NCBI GenBank assembly: GCA_028281075.1
Contig: JANQKO010000344.1
Location: 1-19,956 of the forward strand
DNA from: Alphaproteobacteria bacterium
GTDB lineage: Bacteria; Pseudomonadota; Alphaproteobacteria; GCA-2731375
Length of the DNA stretch: 19,956 bases
Reading direction: 5' to 3'
The position numbers and the translations under genes were made by a program. This document shows, piece after piece, positions 1 to 8,496 of this stretch (its first letter is position 1; every line of letters begins with the position of its first letter). The notes under the pieces are model-generated. The model had not been told where the DNA came from, searched no databases, and saw only the letters and a program-made list of their open reading frames with translations.

Positions 1-32
1 TGTTGTTTTTCAACGGGTTGCGATGCCGCTGG

Positions 33-58
33 ATGCTGGCCTGCGCCAGCATGACGGC
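33..58. repeat. Palindromic intergenic repeat, left-edge copy
   Basis: ATGCTGGC (33-40) and GCCAGCAT (45-52) form a perfect 8-bp stem around a 4-base loop, followed by GACGG. A close relative in opposite orientation lies at the far right edge (19939-19956): their shared core reads GGCCT, one variable base, CGCC, one variable base, GCATGAC. A short palindrome in intergenic DNA at two sites fits a dispersed intergenic repeat. Nothing else convincing is visible in bases 1-99. Confidence 0.5.
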
Positions 59-99
59 TTCTTTTGGGTCGTGAGTAATTCATTCACACGCTCTGAGGA

Positions 100-115
100 A
101 GCCCCGATAGGGGCT
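100..115. terminator. Hairpin downstream of the cupin-like gene
   Basis: AGCCCC (100-105) and GGGGCT (110-115) make a perfect 6-bp stem with a GATA loop, about 50 bases beyond the stop of the minus-strand gene ending at 163. There is no U tract, so factor-independent termination is doubtful. Confidence 0.3.
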
Positions 116-162
116 GTCTCGAAGGATGGTCAGCCGCGATATCGGATCATTTCAACAGCCTG

Positions 163-918
163 CTAGATGTCAGGCGTATAGAACCGACTCGCTTCGGCGA
201 AGCCGATGATCGGCGCGCGGATCGTGCCGTCCGCCAGCGGCTCGCCACGCACCGGATCGACGGCTTGGATGTCGTAATCCGGCCGCCCGGCGTCCAGTCC
301 GGAGACGATAACGTCGAAGGTCGCGGCGCGACCGCCGCGTGGGACGAACCAGTGAATGTTGTCACGGTCGGGGCTGATCGTCGAGACCTCGCCGACCCCG
401 ATCGTCGCGTCCAGGGACGGGCGGATGACGATGGTCCCGACCTCGTCCCGCACCCGGTCGTAGTTGCGCACCCTGAACGCGCCCTCGACGACCAGATGGG
501 CCGACACCATGTGGCGGTGGGCATGCGGCGTGACGACGTTGTCCGGCGCGAAGCCGAACCAGGCCGTGGCGTAGCGCAACTCGCGCCGCGCGCCCGACCC
601 GTCACGAAACCGGATCATGCGCTTCATCGGATAGCTCGGCAGCGCCCGGCCGGCATACCGGCTCTCGGCGCCGTCGATCTCGGCCAGAAGCTGCGGCAGG
701 TCCACCGCCGACGCCAGCCGGGCGACCTCGGCGCGCCATTCGGCCGGCGATATCTCGCCGCCCGCCAGCGCCCGGGCGATGTCGTCCTGCGCCGCGATCC
801 AGCGCGCCGATGGCCGGTTCACCGCGGCCCGGGCGGTGGCGCACTCGGCCAGCAGGGCGTAGGCCGGAAACGCGGACAGGACCTGCCCGATGAATTGGCG
901 GCGATGGATTCCGGTCAT
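163..918 (-). CDS. Exported cupin-like protein with twin-arginine leader, function unknown
   Basis: A 251-residue protein. The ATG at 918 is chosen because a GGGGGA ribosome-binding site lies just upstream and the protein then opens MTGIHRRQFIGQVL, a twin-arginine leader (RR at 6-7) followed by a hydrophobic stretch ending near ATARAA at about residue 32. The open frame extends upstream to 1170, but that part looks non-coding. Residues 130-205 look like a small beta-barrel of the cupin or cysteine-dioxygenase type: PHAHRH at 131-136 offers H132, H134 and H136, then E145 and a later H189 in DNIHW. These could bind a metal, but the spacing is not the textbook cupin motif. It is divergent from the globin gene. 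Seen: leader and His-rich motif. Inferred: periplasmic metal-binding barrel. No substrate can be assigned. Confidence 0.75.
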   Translation of the reverse strand: MTGIHRRQFIGQVLSAFPAYALLAECATARAAVNRPSARWIAAQDDIARALAGGEISPAEWRAEVARLASAVDLPQLLAEIDGAESRYAGRALPSYPMKRMIRFRDGSGARRELRYATAWFGFAPDNVVTPHAHRHMVSAHLVVEGAFRVRNYDRVRDEVGTIVIRPSLDATIGVGEVSTISPDRDNIHWFVPRGGRAATFDVIVSGLDAGRPDYDIQAVDPVRGEPLADGTIRAPIIGFAEASRFYTPDI

Positions 919-1012
919 CCGGTCCCCCGATCGATGGCGTTCGGGACATGTCCTACCCGCGGAATGCGACGAATTGAAGGCGGGGCCGGCGCCGGCCGCT
1001 GGCGGCCCGACC

Positions 1013-1029
1013 GAAACAATTGAAACAAT
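1013..1029. repeat. Tandem GAAACAAT direct repeat in a divergent intergenic region
   Basis: GAAACAAT occurs at 1013-1020 and 1022-1029 (9-base period) in the 205-base gap between the divergent cupin-like and globin genes, which must hold both promoters. It could be an operator or chance. No convincing -35/-10 pair is visible in this gap. Confidence 0.25.
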
Positions 1030-1123
1030 CAGGCGCGTCGCCGGAAACATGACGGAAACGACAGCAACGTTAGCGTAATCAGGTTTCCCGATCATCGTCA
1101 CCGTCACGGGATGCCGGCCGCCA

Positions 1124-1540
1124 ATGACTCCCGAACAGATCGCCATTGTGCAGGAGAGCTTCCGGACCATCGCGCCGATCAGGGAAGCCGCCGGCGCGCT
1201 GTTCTACGAGCGGCTGTTCACGCTCGACCCGGCGCTGCGGAAGCCGTTCCGGCGCGACCTGGGCGACCAGAGCCGCGAGCTGCTGAACGTGATCGGCCAG
1301 CTCGTCGACGCGCTCGACGAGCCCGACGACGTCCTGCCGGCGGCCCGGCGTCTCGGCGCGCGCCATGCCGGCTATGGCGTGACGCCGGCGGACTACGACA
1401 CCCTCGGCGAGGCGCTTCTCTGGACGCTGGCCCTGATCCTGGGCGACGATTTCGACGACGAGACCCGGACGGCCTGGACCGCGGCCTACGCGCTGCTGTC
1501 CGCCGCCATGCGCGAGACGCCGGACGACGCCCCGGTCTGA
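1124..1540 (+). CDS. Single-domain globin (bacterial haemoglobin)
   Basis: A 138-residue protein covering just a globin fold, similar in length to Vitreoscilla-type haemoglobin (about 146). It starts at ATG 1124 (MTPEQIAIVQESF), matching the usual N-terminal A helix. Y28 in LFYERLF fits position B10, F42 fits CD1, Q49 can be aligned with the distal E7 Gln, and H81 in GARHAGYGV is the likely proximal F8 His. The later segment LGEALLWTLALILGDDF and WTAAYALLSAAM match the G and H helices. There is no FAD/NAD reductase domain, so it is not a full flavohaemoglobin. The role would be O2 or NO binding in the cytoplasm; which ligand matters here cannot be read from sequence. Single gene, divergent from the cupin-like gene, with no strong ribosome-binding site. 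Confidence 0.85.
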   Translation: MTPEQIAIVQESFRTIAPIREAAGALFYERLFTLDPALRKPFRRDLGDQSRELLNVIGQLVDALDEPDDVLPAARRLGARHAGYGVTPADYDTLGEALLWTLALILGDDFDDETRTAWTAAYALLSAAMRETPDDAPV

Positions 1541-1546
1541 CCGGGG
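1530..1546 (+). terminator. GC-rich hairpin over the globin stop codon
   Basis: CCCCGGT (1530-1536) and ACCGGGG (1540-1546) form a perfect 7-bp stem with a CTG loop that overlaps the stop codon (1538-1540). No U tract follows, so any termination may be weak or Rho-assisted. Confidence 0.3.
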
Positions 1547-1564
1547 CCGGCCGGCGCGGCGGGG

Positions 1565-1593
1565 TTGACAGAACCCGCGGCGGGCTTTCGAAT
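1565..1593 (+). promoter_or_regulatory. Sigma70-like promoter of the ABC importer operon
   Basis: A perfect TTGACA (1565-1570), a 17-base spacer and TCGAAT (1588-1593, four of six to TATAAT) sit 55 bases before the binding-protein start. Transcription would begin near 1600 and give a leader of roughly 48 bases containing AAATAGAAACAAAC (1611-1624). Confidence 0.5.
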
Positions 1594-1632
1594 TGATCTG
1601 CCATCAAAGCAAATAGAAACAAACAGTCGTTC

Positions 1633-1639
1633 GGGAGGA
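1633..1639 (+). promoter_or_regulatory. Ribosome-binding site deciding the binding-protein start
   Basis: GGGAGGA at 1633-1639 lies 8 bases before ATG 1648 but only 2 bases before the in-frame TTG at 1642. ATG 1648 is therefore the better start. Confidence 0.7.
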
Positions 1640-1647
1640 CGTTGACG

Positions 1648-2958
1648 ATGTTCAGCTCACATCTCAAACGCGCAAGCTTCGGCCTTGCCGCCGCCGGCAT
1701 ACTGGCGGCCGCGAGCATCGGCGCGCAGGCGCAGCAGAAAGAAATCAAGATCGGCGTGATCTACGACTATACCGGCCCGCTGGCGGCCGGCGGCTCCAGC
1801 CTGCAGGCGCTGGGCGCGAAGATCGTGATCGACTACTTCAACAGCCAGGGCGGCGTCGAGGGCTACAAGATCAACGCCATCTACGCCGACGCCCAAAGCA
1901 AGCCCGACGTCGCCATCAACGAGGCGGTGCGCCTGATCGAGCAGGAAAACGTCGACATGCTGCTCGGCTTCTACTCCAGCGCCCAGTGCGTGCCGGTCTC
2001 GGCCAAGGTCGATGCGCTGAAGAAGTTCATGTGGATCACCACCTGCATCTCGCCGGCCGTGCTGAAGGACCGGAACCTGAAATACGTCTTCCGGGCACAG
2101 CCGCATGGCGGCCTGTTCGGCCTGCAGTCGCCGGAGTTCCTGGCCCATTACGCCAAGGACAGACTCGGCATCGAGCCGGGCGACCTGAAGGTCGCCATCA
2201 TCCACGAGGACGGCGCCTATGGCAGCGGCGTCGCCGGCGGCAACAAGGCCGGCGCCAAACAGCAGGGCTTCAAGGTGGTCCTGAAGGAAGGCTATTCGGC
2301 AACCGCGCCGGATCTGTCCTCGCTGGTCACCAAGCTGAAGCGGGCCCGGCCGGACGTGATCCTGCATACCGGCTACAATCCCGACATCACGCTGTTCCTG
2401 CGCCAGGCGCGCGAACTCGGCCTGCGCTTCAAGGCGCTGGTCGGCCACGGCGCCGGCTACGGCGTGCCGGACAAGCTGTTCGACGCCTTCGGCAAGGACG
2501 CGAACCACATCTTCAACGTCGATCCGGTGTCGATCTGGCTGGTCAGCCCCGAGGTCCTGGAGCCGGGCCTGCCGGACATCACGCGCATGGTCGGCGAGCA
2601 GTACAGGAAGGCCGAGCCCGACACCAAGGAGTTCTCGGCCCATGTCGGCATGGCGGCCAGCAACTCCTACGTCTTCTTCTCCGACGTGCTGCCGCGCGCG
2701 ATCAAGAAGTATGGCGGCATCGACGCCGATTCACTGCGCCAGGCGGCGCTGGAGACCGACATCCCGGTCGGCGGCACGCTGATGGGCTACGGCGTCAAGT
2801 TCAATCCGCCCGAGCACGAGATGGCCGGCCAGAACGACCGCGCCTCGCCGGTGATCGTGCAGTATATCGACAACAAGGCGCATATCGTCTGGCCGAAGGC
2901 GCTGCAGTCCCTCGATCCGGTGCTGCCGCTGCCGAAGGACTCGCCCTATGCCAAGTAA
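1648..2958 (+). CDS. ABC importer periplasmic substrate-binding protein, LivK/HAAT type
   Basis: A 436-residue periplasmic binding protein of the branched-chain/hydrophobic amino-acid uptake class. A Sec signal peptide runs over about residues 1-28: basic start with LKR, hydrophobic AAAGILAAASIG, cleavage after AQA. The mature protein opens with KEIKIGVIYDYTGPLAAGG, the standard first strand and ligand loop of the family. Later stretches such as NVDMLLGFYSSAQC and VAIIHEDGAYGSGVA match the two-lobed fold. It is the first gene of an operon with two ATPases and two permeases, so it should deliver ligand to that importer. HAAT-class binding proteins take amino acids but also amides, urea and aromatic acids, so substrate cannot be named. 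It is longer than classic LivK (about 370 residues), within the range of the wider family. Confidence 0.93.
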   Translation: MFSSHLKRASFGLAAAGILAAASIGAQAQQKEIKIGVIYDYTGPLAAGGSSLQALGAKIVIDYFNSQGGVEGYKINAIYADAQSKPDVAINEAVRLIEQENVDMLLGFYSSAQCVPVSAKVDALKKFMWITTCISPAVLKDRNLKYVFRAQPHGGLFGLQSPEFLAHYAKDRLGIEPGDLKVAIIHEDGAYGSGVAGGNKAGAKQQGFKVVLKEGYSATAPDLSSLVTKLKRARPDVILHTGYNPDITLFLRQARELGLRFKALVGHGAGYGVPDKLFDAFGKDANHIFNVDPVSIWLVSPEVLEPGLPDITRMVGEQYRKAEPDTKEFSAHVGMAASNSYVFFSDVLPRAIKKYGGIDADSLRQAALETDIPVGGTLMGYGVKFNPPEHEMAGQNDRASPVIVQYIDNKAHIVWPKALQSLDPVLPLPKDSPYAK

Positions 2959-3000
2959 CCGCGCCGGCCCGTCCGGTCCGGACACGCGACCGCCACGGTA

Positions 3001-3768
3001 ATGGCGGACGCCATACTGACCGTCGAAGCGCTGACCAAGCGCTTCGGCGGTTTCACCGCGGTCGACGAGGTGTCGTTCACCGTCGGCCAGGGTGAGATCC
3101 TCGGCCTGATCGGGCCGAACGGCTCGGGCAAGAGCACGATCTTCAACATGATCGCCGGCCTGCTGCGGCCGACCGCCGGCACGATCCGGTTCCAGGGACA
3201 GTCGGTCGGCGGTTTCAGCCCGAACCGGATCTGCGCGCTCGGCATCGGCCGCACCTTCCAGATCCCGCGGCCGTTCCACAAGCTGTCGATCCTGGAGAAC
3301 GTGGCCGTCGCCGGCTATTTCGGCCAGGGCCGCCGGGTCGGCAAGGCGGAGGCCTGGGAGACGGCGGCGCGCGCGCTCGACATGGTCGGCCTCGCCCATG
3401 GCGACCATGCCTCGGTCGACACGCTGGGCGCGGCCGGCCTGAAGAAGCTGGAACTGGCCCGGGCGCTGGCGACCAACCCGACGCTGCTGCTGGCCGACGA
3501 GAGCCTGGGCGGTCTCGACGAAAGCGAGATGGACCAGGCGGCCGACATGCTGGAGCGCATCCGCCGCGAGATGGGCATCACCATCATCTGGGTCGAGCAC
3601 ATCATGGGCGTGCTGATGCGCGTCGTCGACCGGGTCATGGTGCTGGACCACGGCGAGCTCATTTCCGAAGGCCTGCCGGCCGACGTGGCGCACGATCCCA
3701 AGGTGATCGAGGTCTATCTCGGCACCGACGCCGGCGAGGTGCAGGCCAGTGTCGGGGCGGCGGGCTAG
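3001..3768 (+). CDS. ABC importer ATP-binding protein, LivG type
   Basis: A 255-residue ATPase that would energise the importer on the cytoplasmic face. Walker A is GPNGSGKS (38-45), the Q-loop is GRTFQIPRPF (Q87), Walker B is LLLADE (162-167), followed by the D-loop GGLD, and the H-loop is EHIM (H200). The FQIPRPF stretch and the C-terminal HDPKVIEVYLG are typical of LivG. The signature motif is unusual: LGAAG at 142-146, followed by LKKLELARAL, where most family members have an LSGGQ- or LAYGQ-like sequence. The ATG at 3001 is 42 bases after the binding-protein stop and has no clear ribosome-binding site, so expression probably depends on operon read-through. Confidence 0.93.
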   Translation: MADAILTVEALTKRFGGFTAVDEVSFTVGQGEILGLIGPNGSGKSTIFNMIAGLLRPTAGTIRFQGQSVGGFSPNRICALGIGRTFQIPRPFHKLSILENVAVAGYFGQGRRVGKAEAWETAARALDMVGLAHGDHASVDTLGAAGLKKLELARALATNPTLLLADESLGGLDESEMDQAADMLERIRREMGITIIWVEHIMGVLMRVVDRVMVLDHGELISEGLPADVAHDPKVIEVYLGTDAGEVQASVGAAG

Positions 3769-3854
3769 GGTGTCCGTGTCCGCGTCGCCCCGGTCGCCGT
3801 ACCCGGGCCTGTCCCGAAGGACGCGTATGTCGGAAGAATGGCCAGGGGGGTGCC

Positions 3855-4559
<705 letters not shown>

Positions 4560-4573
4560 GGGGGACGCGATCC

Positions 4574-5446
4574 GTGGACACCATCTTCGACATCTACCTG
4601 CTGGAAGCACTGATCAACGGCCTGCTGTTCGGCGGGGTGCTGGCGCTGCTGTCGCTGGGCCTGAACCTGATCTTCGGCGTCGTTGACGTGGTCTGGATCT
4701 GCTACGCCGAGGTCGTGATGTTCGGCATGTACGCGATCTTCTGGCTGCACGGCGTCTACGACCTGCCGATCGTGCTGGCCGCCCTGCTCGCCATCATCGG
4801 CACGGGCGCCATGGGTTTCCTGGTGCACTTCCTGGTGATCTCGCCGATCCTCGGCTCCGCGCCCATCAACCAGCTCCTGGCCACGGGCGGGCTGCTGTTC
4901 TTCCTGCAGAGCTTCGCGACGCTGCTGTGGGGCATCGAGTTCCGCAATATCGGCCTGCGCCTGCCGGTGCTGCAATGGGGCGAGCTGTTCTTCAGTTATG
5001 CCCGCCTGCTCGCCTTCGGCATCGCCGTGATCGGCATGGCGGCGATCTATCTGTTCCTGACCCGGACCTATATGGGCACGGCGATCCGGGCGATCTCGCA
5101 GGACCGCGAGATCATGACGCTGATGGGCGTGGACTCGCGCAAGGTCTATCTGGTGACCTCCGTGGTCGGCGGCAGTCTCGCCGGCCTCGCCGCCAGCCTG
5201 CTGGTGCTGCAGTATGACGTGCATCCGTTCGTCGGCCTCAGCTTCGGGCCGATCACCTTCGTGATCTGCGTGATGGGCGGGCTCGGCAATATGGTCGGCG
5301 GCTTCATCGCCGCCTTCATCCTGAGCGAGGTGATCTCGATCGGCGGCTTCTACGCCGAGCTGGAATGGGGCTACGTCGCCGCCTTCGTGCTGTTCATCAT
5401 CGTCATGTTCATCCGGCCCGAGGGCATCCTGGGGAAGAAGTCATGA
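4574..5446 (+). CDS. ABC importer inner-membrane permease, LivH type
   Basis: A 290-residue integral membrane permease, near the usual LivH length. The start is GTG 4574, preceded by the purine-rich GAGGGGGACG at 4557-4566 and only 14 bases after the LivF stop; the frame stays open further upstream but there overlaps the ATPase gene. The N-terminus ALINGLLFGGVLALLSLGLN is the standard first membrane segment of the family. Roughly eight hydrophobic segments follow. The cytoplasmic loop AISQDREIMTLMGVDSRKVY (about residues 173-192) is the ATPase-coupling region. The C-terminus FIRPEGILGKK is also typical. Its stop overlaps the next permease start (ATGA at 5443-5446), showing translational coupling. 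Confidence 0.94.
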   Translation: MDTIFDIYLLEALINGLLFGGVLALLSLGLNLIFGVVDVVWICYAEVVMFGMYAIFWLHGVYDLPIVLAALLAIIGTGAMGFLVHFLVISPILGSAPINQLLATGGLLFFLQSFATLLWGIEFRNIGLRLPVLQWGELFFSYARLLAFGIAVIGMAAIYLFLTRTYMGTAIRAISQDREIMTLMGVDSRKVYLVTSVVGGSLAGLAASLLVLQYDVHPFVGLSFGPITFVICVMGGLGNMVGGFIAAFILSEVISIGGFYAELEWGYVAAFVLFIIVMFIRPEGILGKKS

Positions 5447-6483
5447 CGGCGATCCCGCAGGATACCCCGGTCCGCCGCCTCGAACGGCGGCACGTCGCCG
5501 CCGCCATCGTCGCCATCGCGCTCGTCAGCGTGCCGATCCTGAAGACGCAGTCGGAATGGTTCGCCTATCCGATGCACATCATGGTGCTGATCATGATCTG
5601 GTCGCTGGCCTATACGAGCTGGTCGCTGATGGGCCGGTTCGGGCTGGTCTCGCTGGGCCATGGCGCCTTCATGGGCATCGGCGCCTATGTCACGGCGCTG
5701 TTGTGGAACTATGCCGGCCTGACGCCCTGGCTCGGCATTCCGATCGCGCTCGCCACCGTGGCGCTCGTCGCCTTCATCGTCGGCTATCCCTGCTTCCGGT
5801 TCCGCATCGTCGGCCATTACTTCGCGCTGGTGACGCTGGCGCTCAGCGAGATCGTGCGCCAGGTGATCATGGCGACGCGCGACTATACCGGCGGCTCGCT
5901 GGGCTTCACGCCGACGCCGCACGGCGACGGCTTCTCGCTCTACGCGCTGCAATTCTCCGACCGCGCGGTGTTCTACTACATCGCCTTCGTCGCCTGGGTC
6001 TTCGGGCTCTGGGTCTGGCGGCGGGTCGACCGCTCCATGGACCGCTATGCGCTCGACGCCATCTCCGAGGACGAGGACGCCTCGGCCGCGGCCGGCGTCC
6101 GGGTCACGCGCGAGAAGCTGAAGATCACCATCCTCAGCGCCGTGCTGACCGGACTCGCCGGCATTCTCTACATGCAGTACCAGCAATTCATCTCGCCCGA
6201 CACGGTCAGCGGCATCGCCATCTCGCTGCAGATCGTCTTCGCCGTGGTGGCGGGCGGCATCTACGTCATGCTCGGGCCGACCGTGGGCGCGGTCATCACG
6301 ATCCTGCTGGCGGAAAGCCTGCGCGTCGCCATCGGCACCACCATGGTCGGTCTCGACACCACGATCTACGGCCTGCTGCTGGTGCTGTTCATCATCTTCC
6401 TGCCGAAGGGCGTGCTCGGCGGCATCCTGGAATGGTGGCGGAACCGCGCCGCCGCCGGCCGCGAACGAGCCGATCGGGCCTAG
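5443..6483 (+). CDS. ABC importer inner-membrane permease, LivM type
   Basis: A 346-residue permease that pairs with the LivH-type protein to form the channel. The start at ATG 5443 overlaps the previous stop by four bases. A hydrophilic N-terminus with many Arg is followed by the first membrane segment near residue 18. The family hallmark SLGHGAFMGIGAY lies at 70-82, and the coupling loop DAISEDEDASAAAGV begins near residue 205. The C-terminus FLPKGVLGGILEWW resembles other LivM proteins. It completes the five-gene set needed for a functional HAAT importer, with no sign of damage. The dioxygenase gene begins 4 bases after its stop. Confidence 0.95.
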   Translation: MTAIPQDTPVRRLERRHVAAAIVAIALVSVPILKTQSEWFAYPMHIMVLIMIWSLAYTSWSLMGRFGLVSLGHGAFMGIGAYVTALLWNYAGLTPWLGIPIALATVALVAFIVGYPCFRFRIVGHYFALVTLALSEIVRQVIMATRDYTGGSLGFTPTPHGDGFSLYALQFSDRAVFYYIAFVAWVFGLWVWRRVDRSMDRYALDAISEDEDASAAAGVRVTREKLKITILSAVLTGLAGILYMQYQQFISPDTVSGIAISLQIVFAVVAGGIYVMLGPTVGAVITILLAESLRVAIGTTMVGLDTTIYGLLLVLFIIFLPKGVLGGILEWWRNRAAAGRERADRA

Positions 6484-6487
6484 CCGC

Positions 6488-7321
6488 ATGGCCTTGTCCA
6501 CGGCGGAGATCGACACCCACCGGCAACGGATCGCCGACGACGGCTATACCGTGGTCGAAAACGCGATCCCGGCCGACCTCGTCGCCGGCCTGCGGGGCGC
6601 GCTGGACGAGATGGAGGCGCGGCGCGGGCTCGGCTATGCCAAAACCGGGTTCGAGGGCCGGAAGACGCTGCGGATCTACAACCTGCTGGCCCACGGCGCT
6701 TTGTTCCGGCGGATCCCGATCCACGAGAACACCCTGCCGATCGCCGAGGCCGTGCTGGACGACGGCCTGCAGCTCTCCTCCCTGTCGGCGATCGTGCTCG
6801 GCCCCGGCCAGGAGGCCCAGCCGCTGCATGCCGACAGCCAGATGATCCCGCTGCCCCGACCGCATCCGACGATCTCGTTGAACGTGATGTGGGCGCTGAC
6901 CGACTTCACCGAGGCCAATGGCGCGACCCGCGTCGTGCCGGGCAGCCACCGGTTCGATCACGCGCCGGCCTATGACGGCGGCCATGCGACCATCGCCGCC
7001 GAGATGCCGGCCGGCAGCGTCATGTTCTTCGACAGCGCGCTCTGGCACGGCGGCGGCGCCAACCGCACCGACGCCCGGCGCTACGGCATCGCCTGCTACT
7101 ACTGCGCCGGCTGGATCCGGCCGCAGGAGAACCAGCAGCTCGGCATCCCGCGCGAGCTGGCCGCGACCTTCCCCCGGCGCCTCAAGCAGCTCTGCGGCTA
7201 CGGCGTCTACAAGGGCATCTACGGCCACGTCGAGAACCGTGATCCCATCGAGCTGCTGGGCGAGCCGCGCGCCGGCATGATGGTCTGGGAAGCGAGCGAC
7301 AAGGCCGCGGCCAAACGTTAG
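6488..7321 (+). CDS. Phytanoyl-CoA dioxygenase family Fe(II)/2-oxoglutarate hydroxylase
   Basis: A 277-residue enzyme of the PhyH family, cytoplasmic non-haem iron oxygenases that hydroxylate a substrate while converting 2-oxoglutarate to succinate and CO2. The iron triad is visible: H114 and D116 in QPLHADSQM and H187 in LWHGGGAN; R198 in DARRYGI is the likely 2-oxoglutarate anchor. GATRVVPGSHRFDH is the conserved loop between them. The C-terminal CYYCAGWIRPQENQ resembles small-molecule PhyH enzymes such as ectoine hydroxylase, but identity to EctD is not claimed. It starts 4 bases after the LivM-type stop with no strong ribosome-binding site, so it is probably translated as part of the importer operon. 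This links it to the imported solute (inference). All catalytic residues are present. Confidence 0.88.
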   Translation: MALSTAEIDTHRQRIADDGYTVVENAIPADLVAGLRGALDEMEARRGLGYAKTGFEGRKTLRIYNLLAHGALFRRIPIHENTLPIAEAVLDDGLQLSSLSAIVLGPGQEAQPLHADSQMIPLPRPHPTISLNVMWALTDFTEANGATRVVPGSHRFDHAPAYDGGHATIAAEMPAGSVMFFDSALWHGGGANRTDARRYGIACYYCAGWIRPQENQQLGIPRELAATFPRRLKQLCGYGVYKGIYGHVENRDPIELLGEPRAGMMVWEASDKAAAKR

Positions 7322-7334
7322 CCCGGTCTCGTTG

Positions 7335-8354
7335 TCAAGCCGTCGGCGGCAGCGCGCCGTCGGCGATGGCCCGTTCGCCACGCTGCAGCAGCGCGCGGAA
7401 GCCGCCGCCGTCGATGTTGGAGCCGCAGATGATCAGGCCGACGCGCCTGCCGGCCAGCCGCGCGCGCAGGGGGCCGAAGGCGCCGGCGACGGCCGCGGCG
7501 GCGGCCGGCTCGACCGCCAGCTTCATGTCGGTGAACAGCATGGCGATGGCCGCCGTCATCTCGTCGTCGCTGACCAGCACCACGTCGTCGAAGTTCCGGC
7601 GGCAGGTCTCGAAGGCATAGGGCGTCGTCATCGGCGGCCCCAGGCTGTCGGCGATGGTCTCGACCTTGTCCAGCGTCTGCGGCGCGCCGGCCTCGATGCT
7701 GCGGCGCATGACGTTGGCGCCCTCGGGCTCGACGCCGTAGACGGCGCAGTCCGGATGCAGCAGCTTCGCGGCGCTGGCGACGCCGCTCGACAGCCCGCCG
7801 CCGCCGACGGCGACCACGACGGCATCCAGCGCGCCGGCGTCCTCGAACAGCTCCAGCGCCACGCCGGCCGTCGCCAGCGTCACCGGCGGCCCCTCGAAGG
7901 GATGGATGAAGAACCGGTTCTCGGCCGCCTCGAGCTCGTGCGCGCGGGCAAACGCCGTCGGCCCGTCCGGCTCGATCAGCACTTCCGCGCCATAGGCCTC
8001 GGCCGCGGCGACGCGGGCCGGGTTGGCCGACGCCAGCATCACCACCTTGGCGTCCGCGCCGATCACCGAGGCGGCATAGGCCGACGCGATGGCATGGTTG
8101 CCGGCGCTGACCGCGGTAATGCCCATCGGCCGGTCGGCCAGCAGCAGCCGGTTCACCGCGCCGCGCGCCTTGAAGGTGCCGGTGCGCTGGAACAGTTCCA
8201 GCTTCAGCACGACCCGGGCGTCGACGCCGAGATAGGCCGCGACCCGCCGGCCCGTCCAGTTGGCCACGGGCGTCCGTTCCGTGTAGGGCGCCAGCCGGGC
8301 ATGGGTCTCGCGCATGGCCGCCAGGGTCGGTGGCGTGTAATCGATTTCCGTCAT
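7335..8354 (-). CDS. PLP-dependent threonine/serine dehydratase-like enzyme
   Basis: A 339-residue fold-type II PLP enzyme of the threonine ammonia-lyase, serine racemase and hydroxyectoine-dehydratase (EutB) group. The Schiff-base lysine is K62 in GTFKARGA, the substrate-carboxylate loop is SAGNHA (83-88), and the phosphate-binding glycine loop is VGGGGLSSG (183-191). The length fits a catalytic domain with no C-terminal ACT regulatory domain, so it is a catabolic rather than a biosynthetic, isoleucine-inhibited type. ATG 8354 is chosen because the conserved N-terminal region starts there; upstream in-frame sequence to 8498 looks non-coding. It converges on the dioxygenase with 13 bases between stops. 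Such enzymes eliminate water or ammonia from beta-hydroxy amino acids, a plausible step after a hydroxylase. The exact substrate is unknown. Confidence 0.9.
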   Translation of the reverse strand: MTEIDYTPPTLAAMRETHARLAPYTERTPVANWTGRRVAAYLGVDARVVLKLELFQRTGTFKARGAVNRLLLADRPMGITAVSAGNHAIASAYAASVIGADAKVVMLASANPARVAAAEAYGAEVLIEPDGPTAFARAHELEAAENRFFIHPFEGPPVTLATAGVALELFEDAGALDAVVVAVGGGGLSSGVASAAKLLHPDCAVYGVEPEGANVMRRSIEAGAPQTLDKVETIADSLGPPMTTPYAFETCRRNFDDVVLVSDDEMTAAIAMLFTDMKLAVEPAAAAAVAGAFGPLRARLAGRRVGLIICGSNIDGGGFRALLQRGERAIADGALPPTA

Positions 8355-8496
8355 GGGCAGGCACTTTCGGCCGCCCGCCGGCCCGCCGTCAAGATGCCGG
8401 CCGTGGACCGGCCGCGCGCGGCGTTGGCCGGGGTTGATCCGGCCGCCGCCGTCACCATGTCCGCGGGGCGGTACCTGCGCGGACGAGGGAAGCGAC

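Noticed and set aside
919..1170. N-terminal extension of the cupin-like protein to 1170
   Set aside because: It would overlap the globin start and bury the twin-arginine leader; ATG 918 has a good ribosome-binding site.
1642..1644. TTG as start of the binding protein
   Set aside because: GGGAGGA would be only 2 bases away; ATG 1648 has ideal spacing and gives a normal signal peptide.
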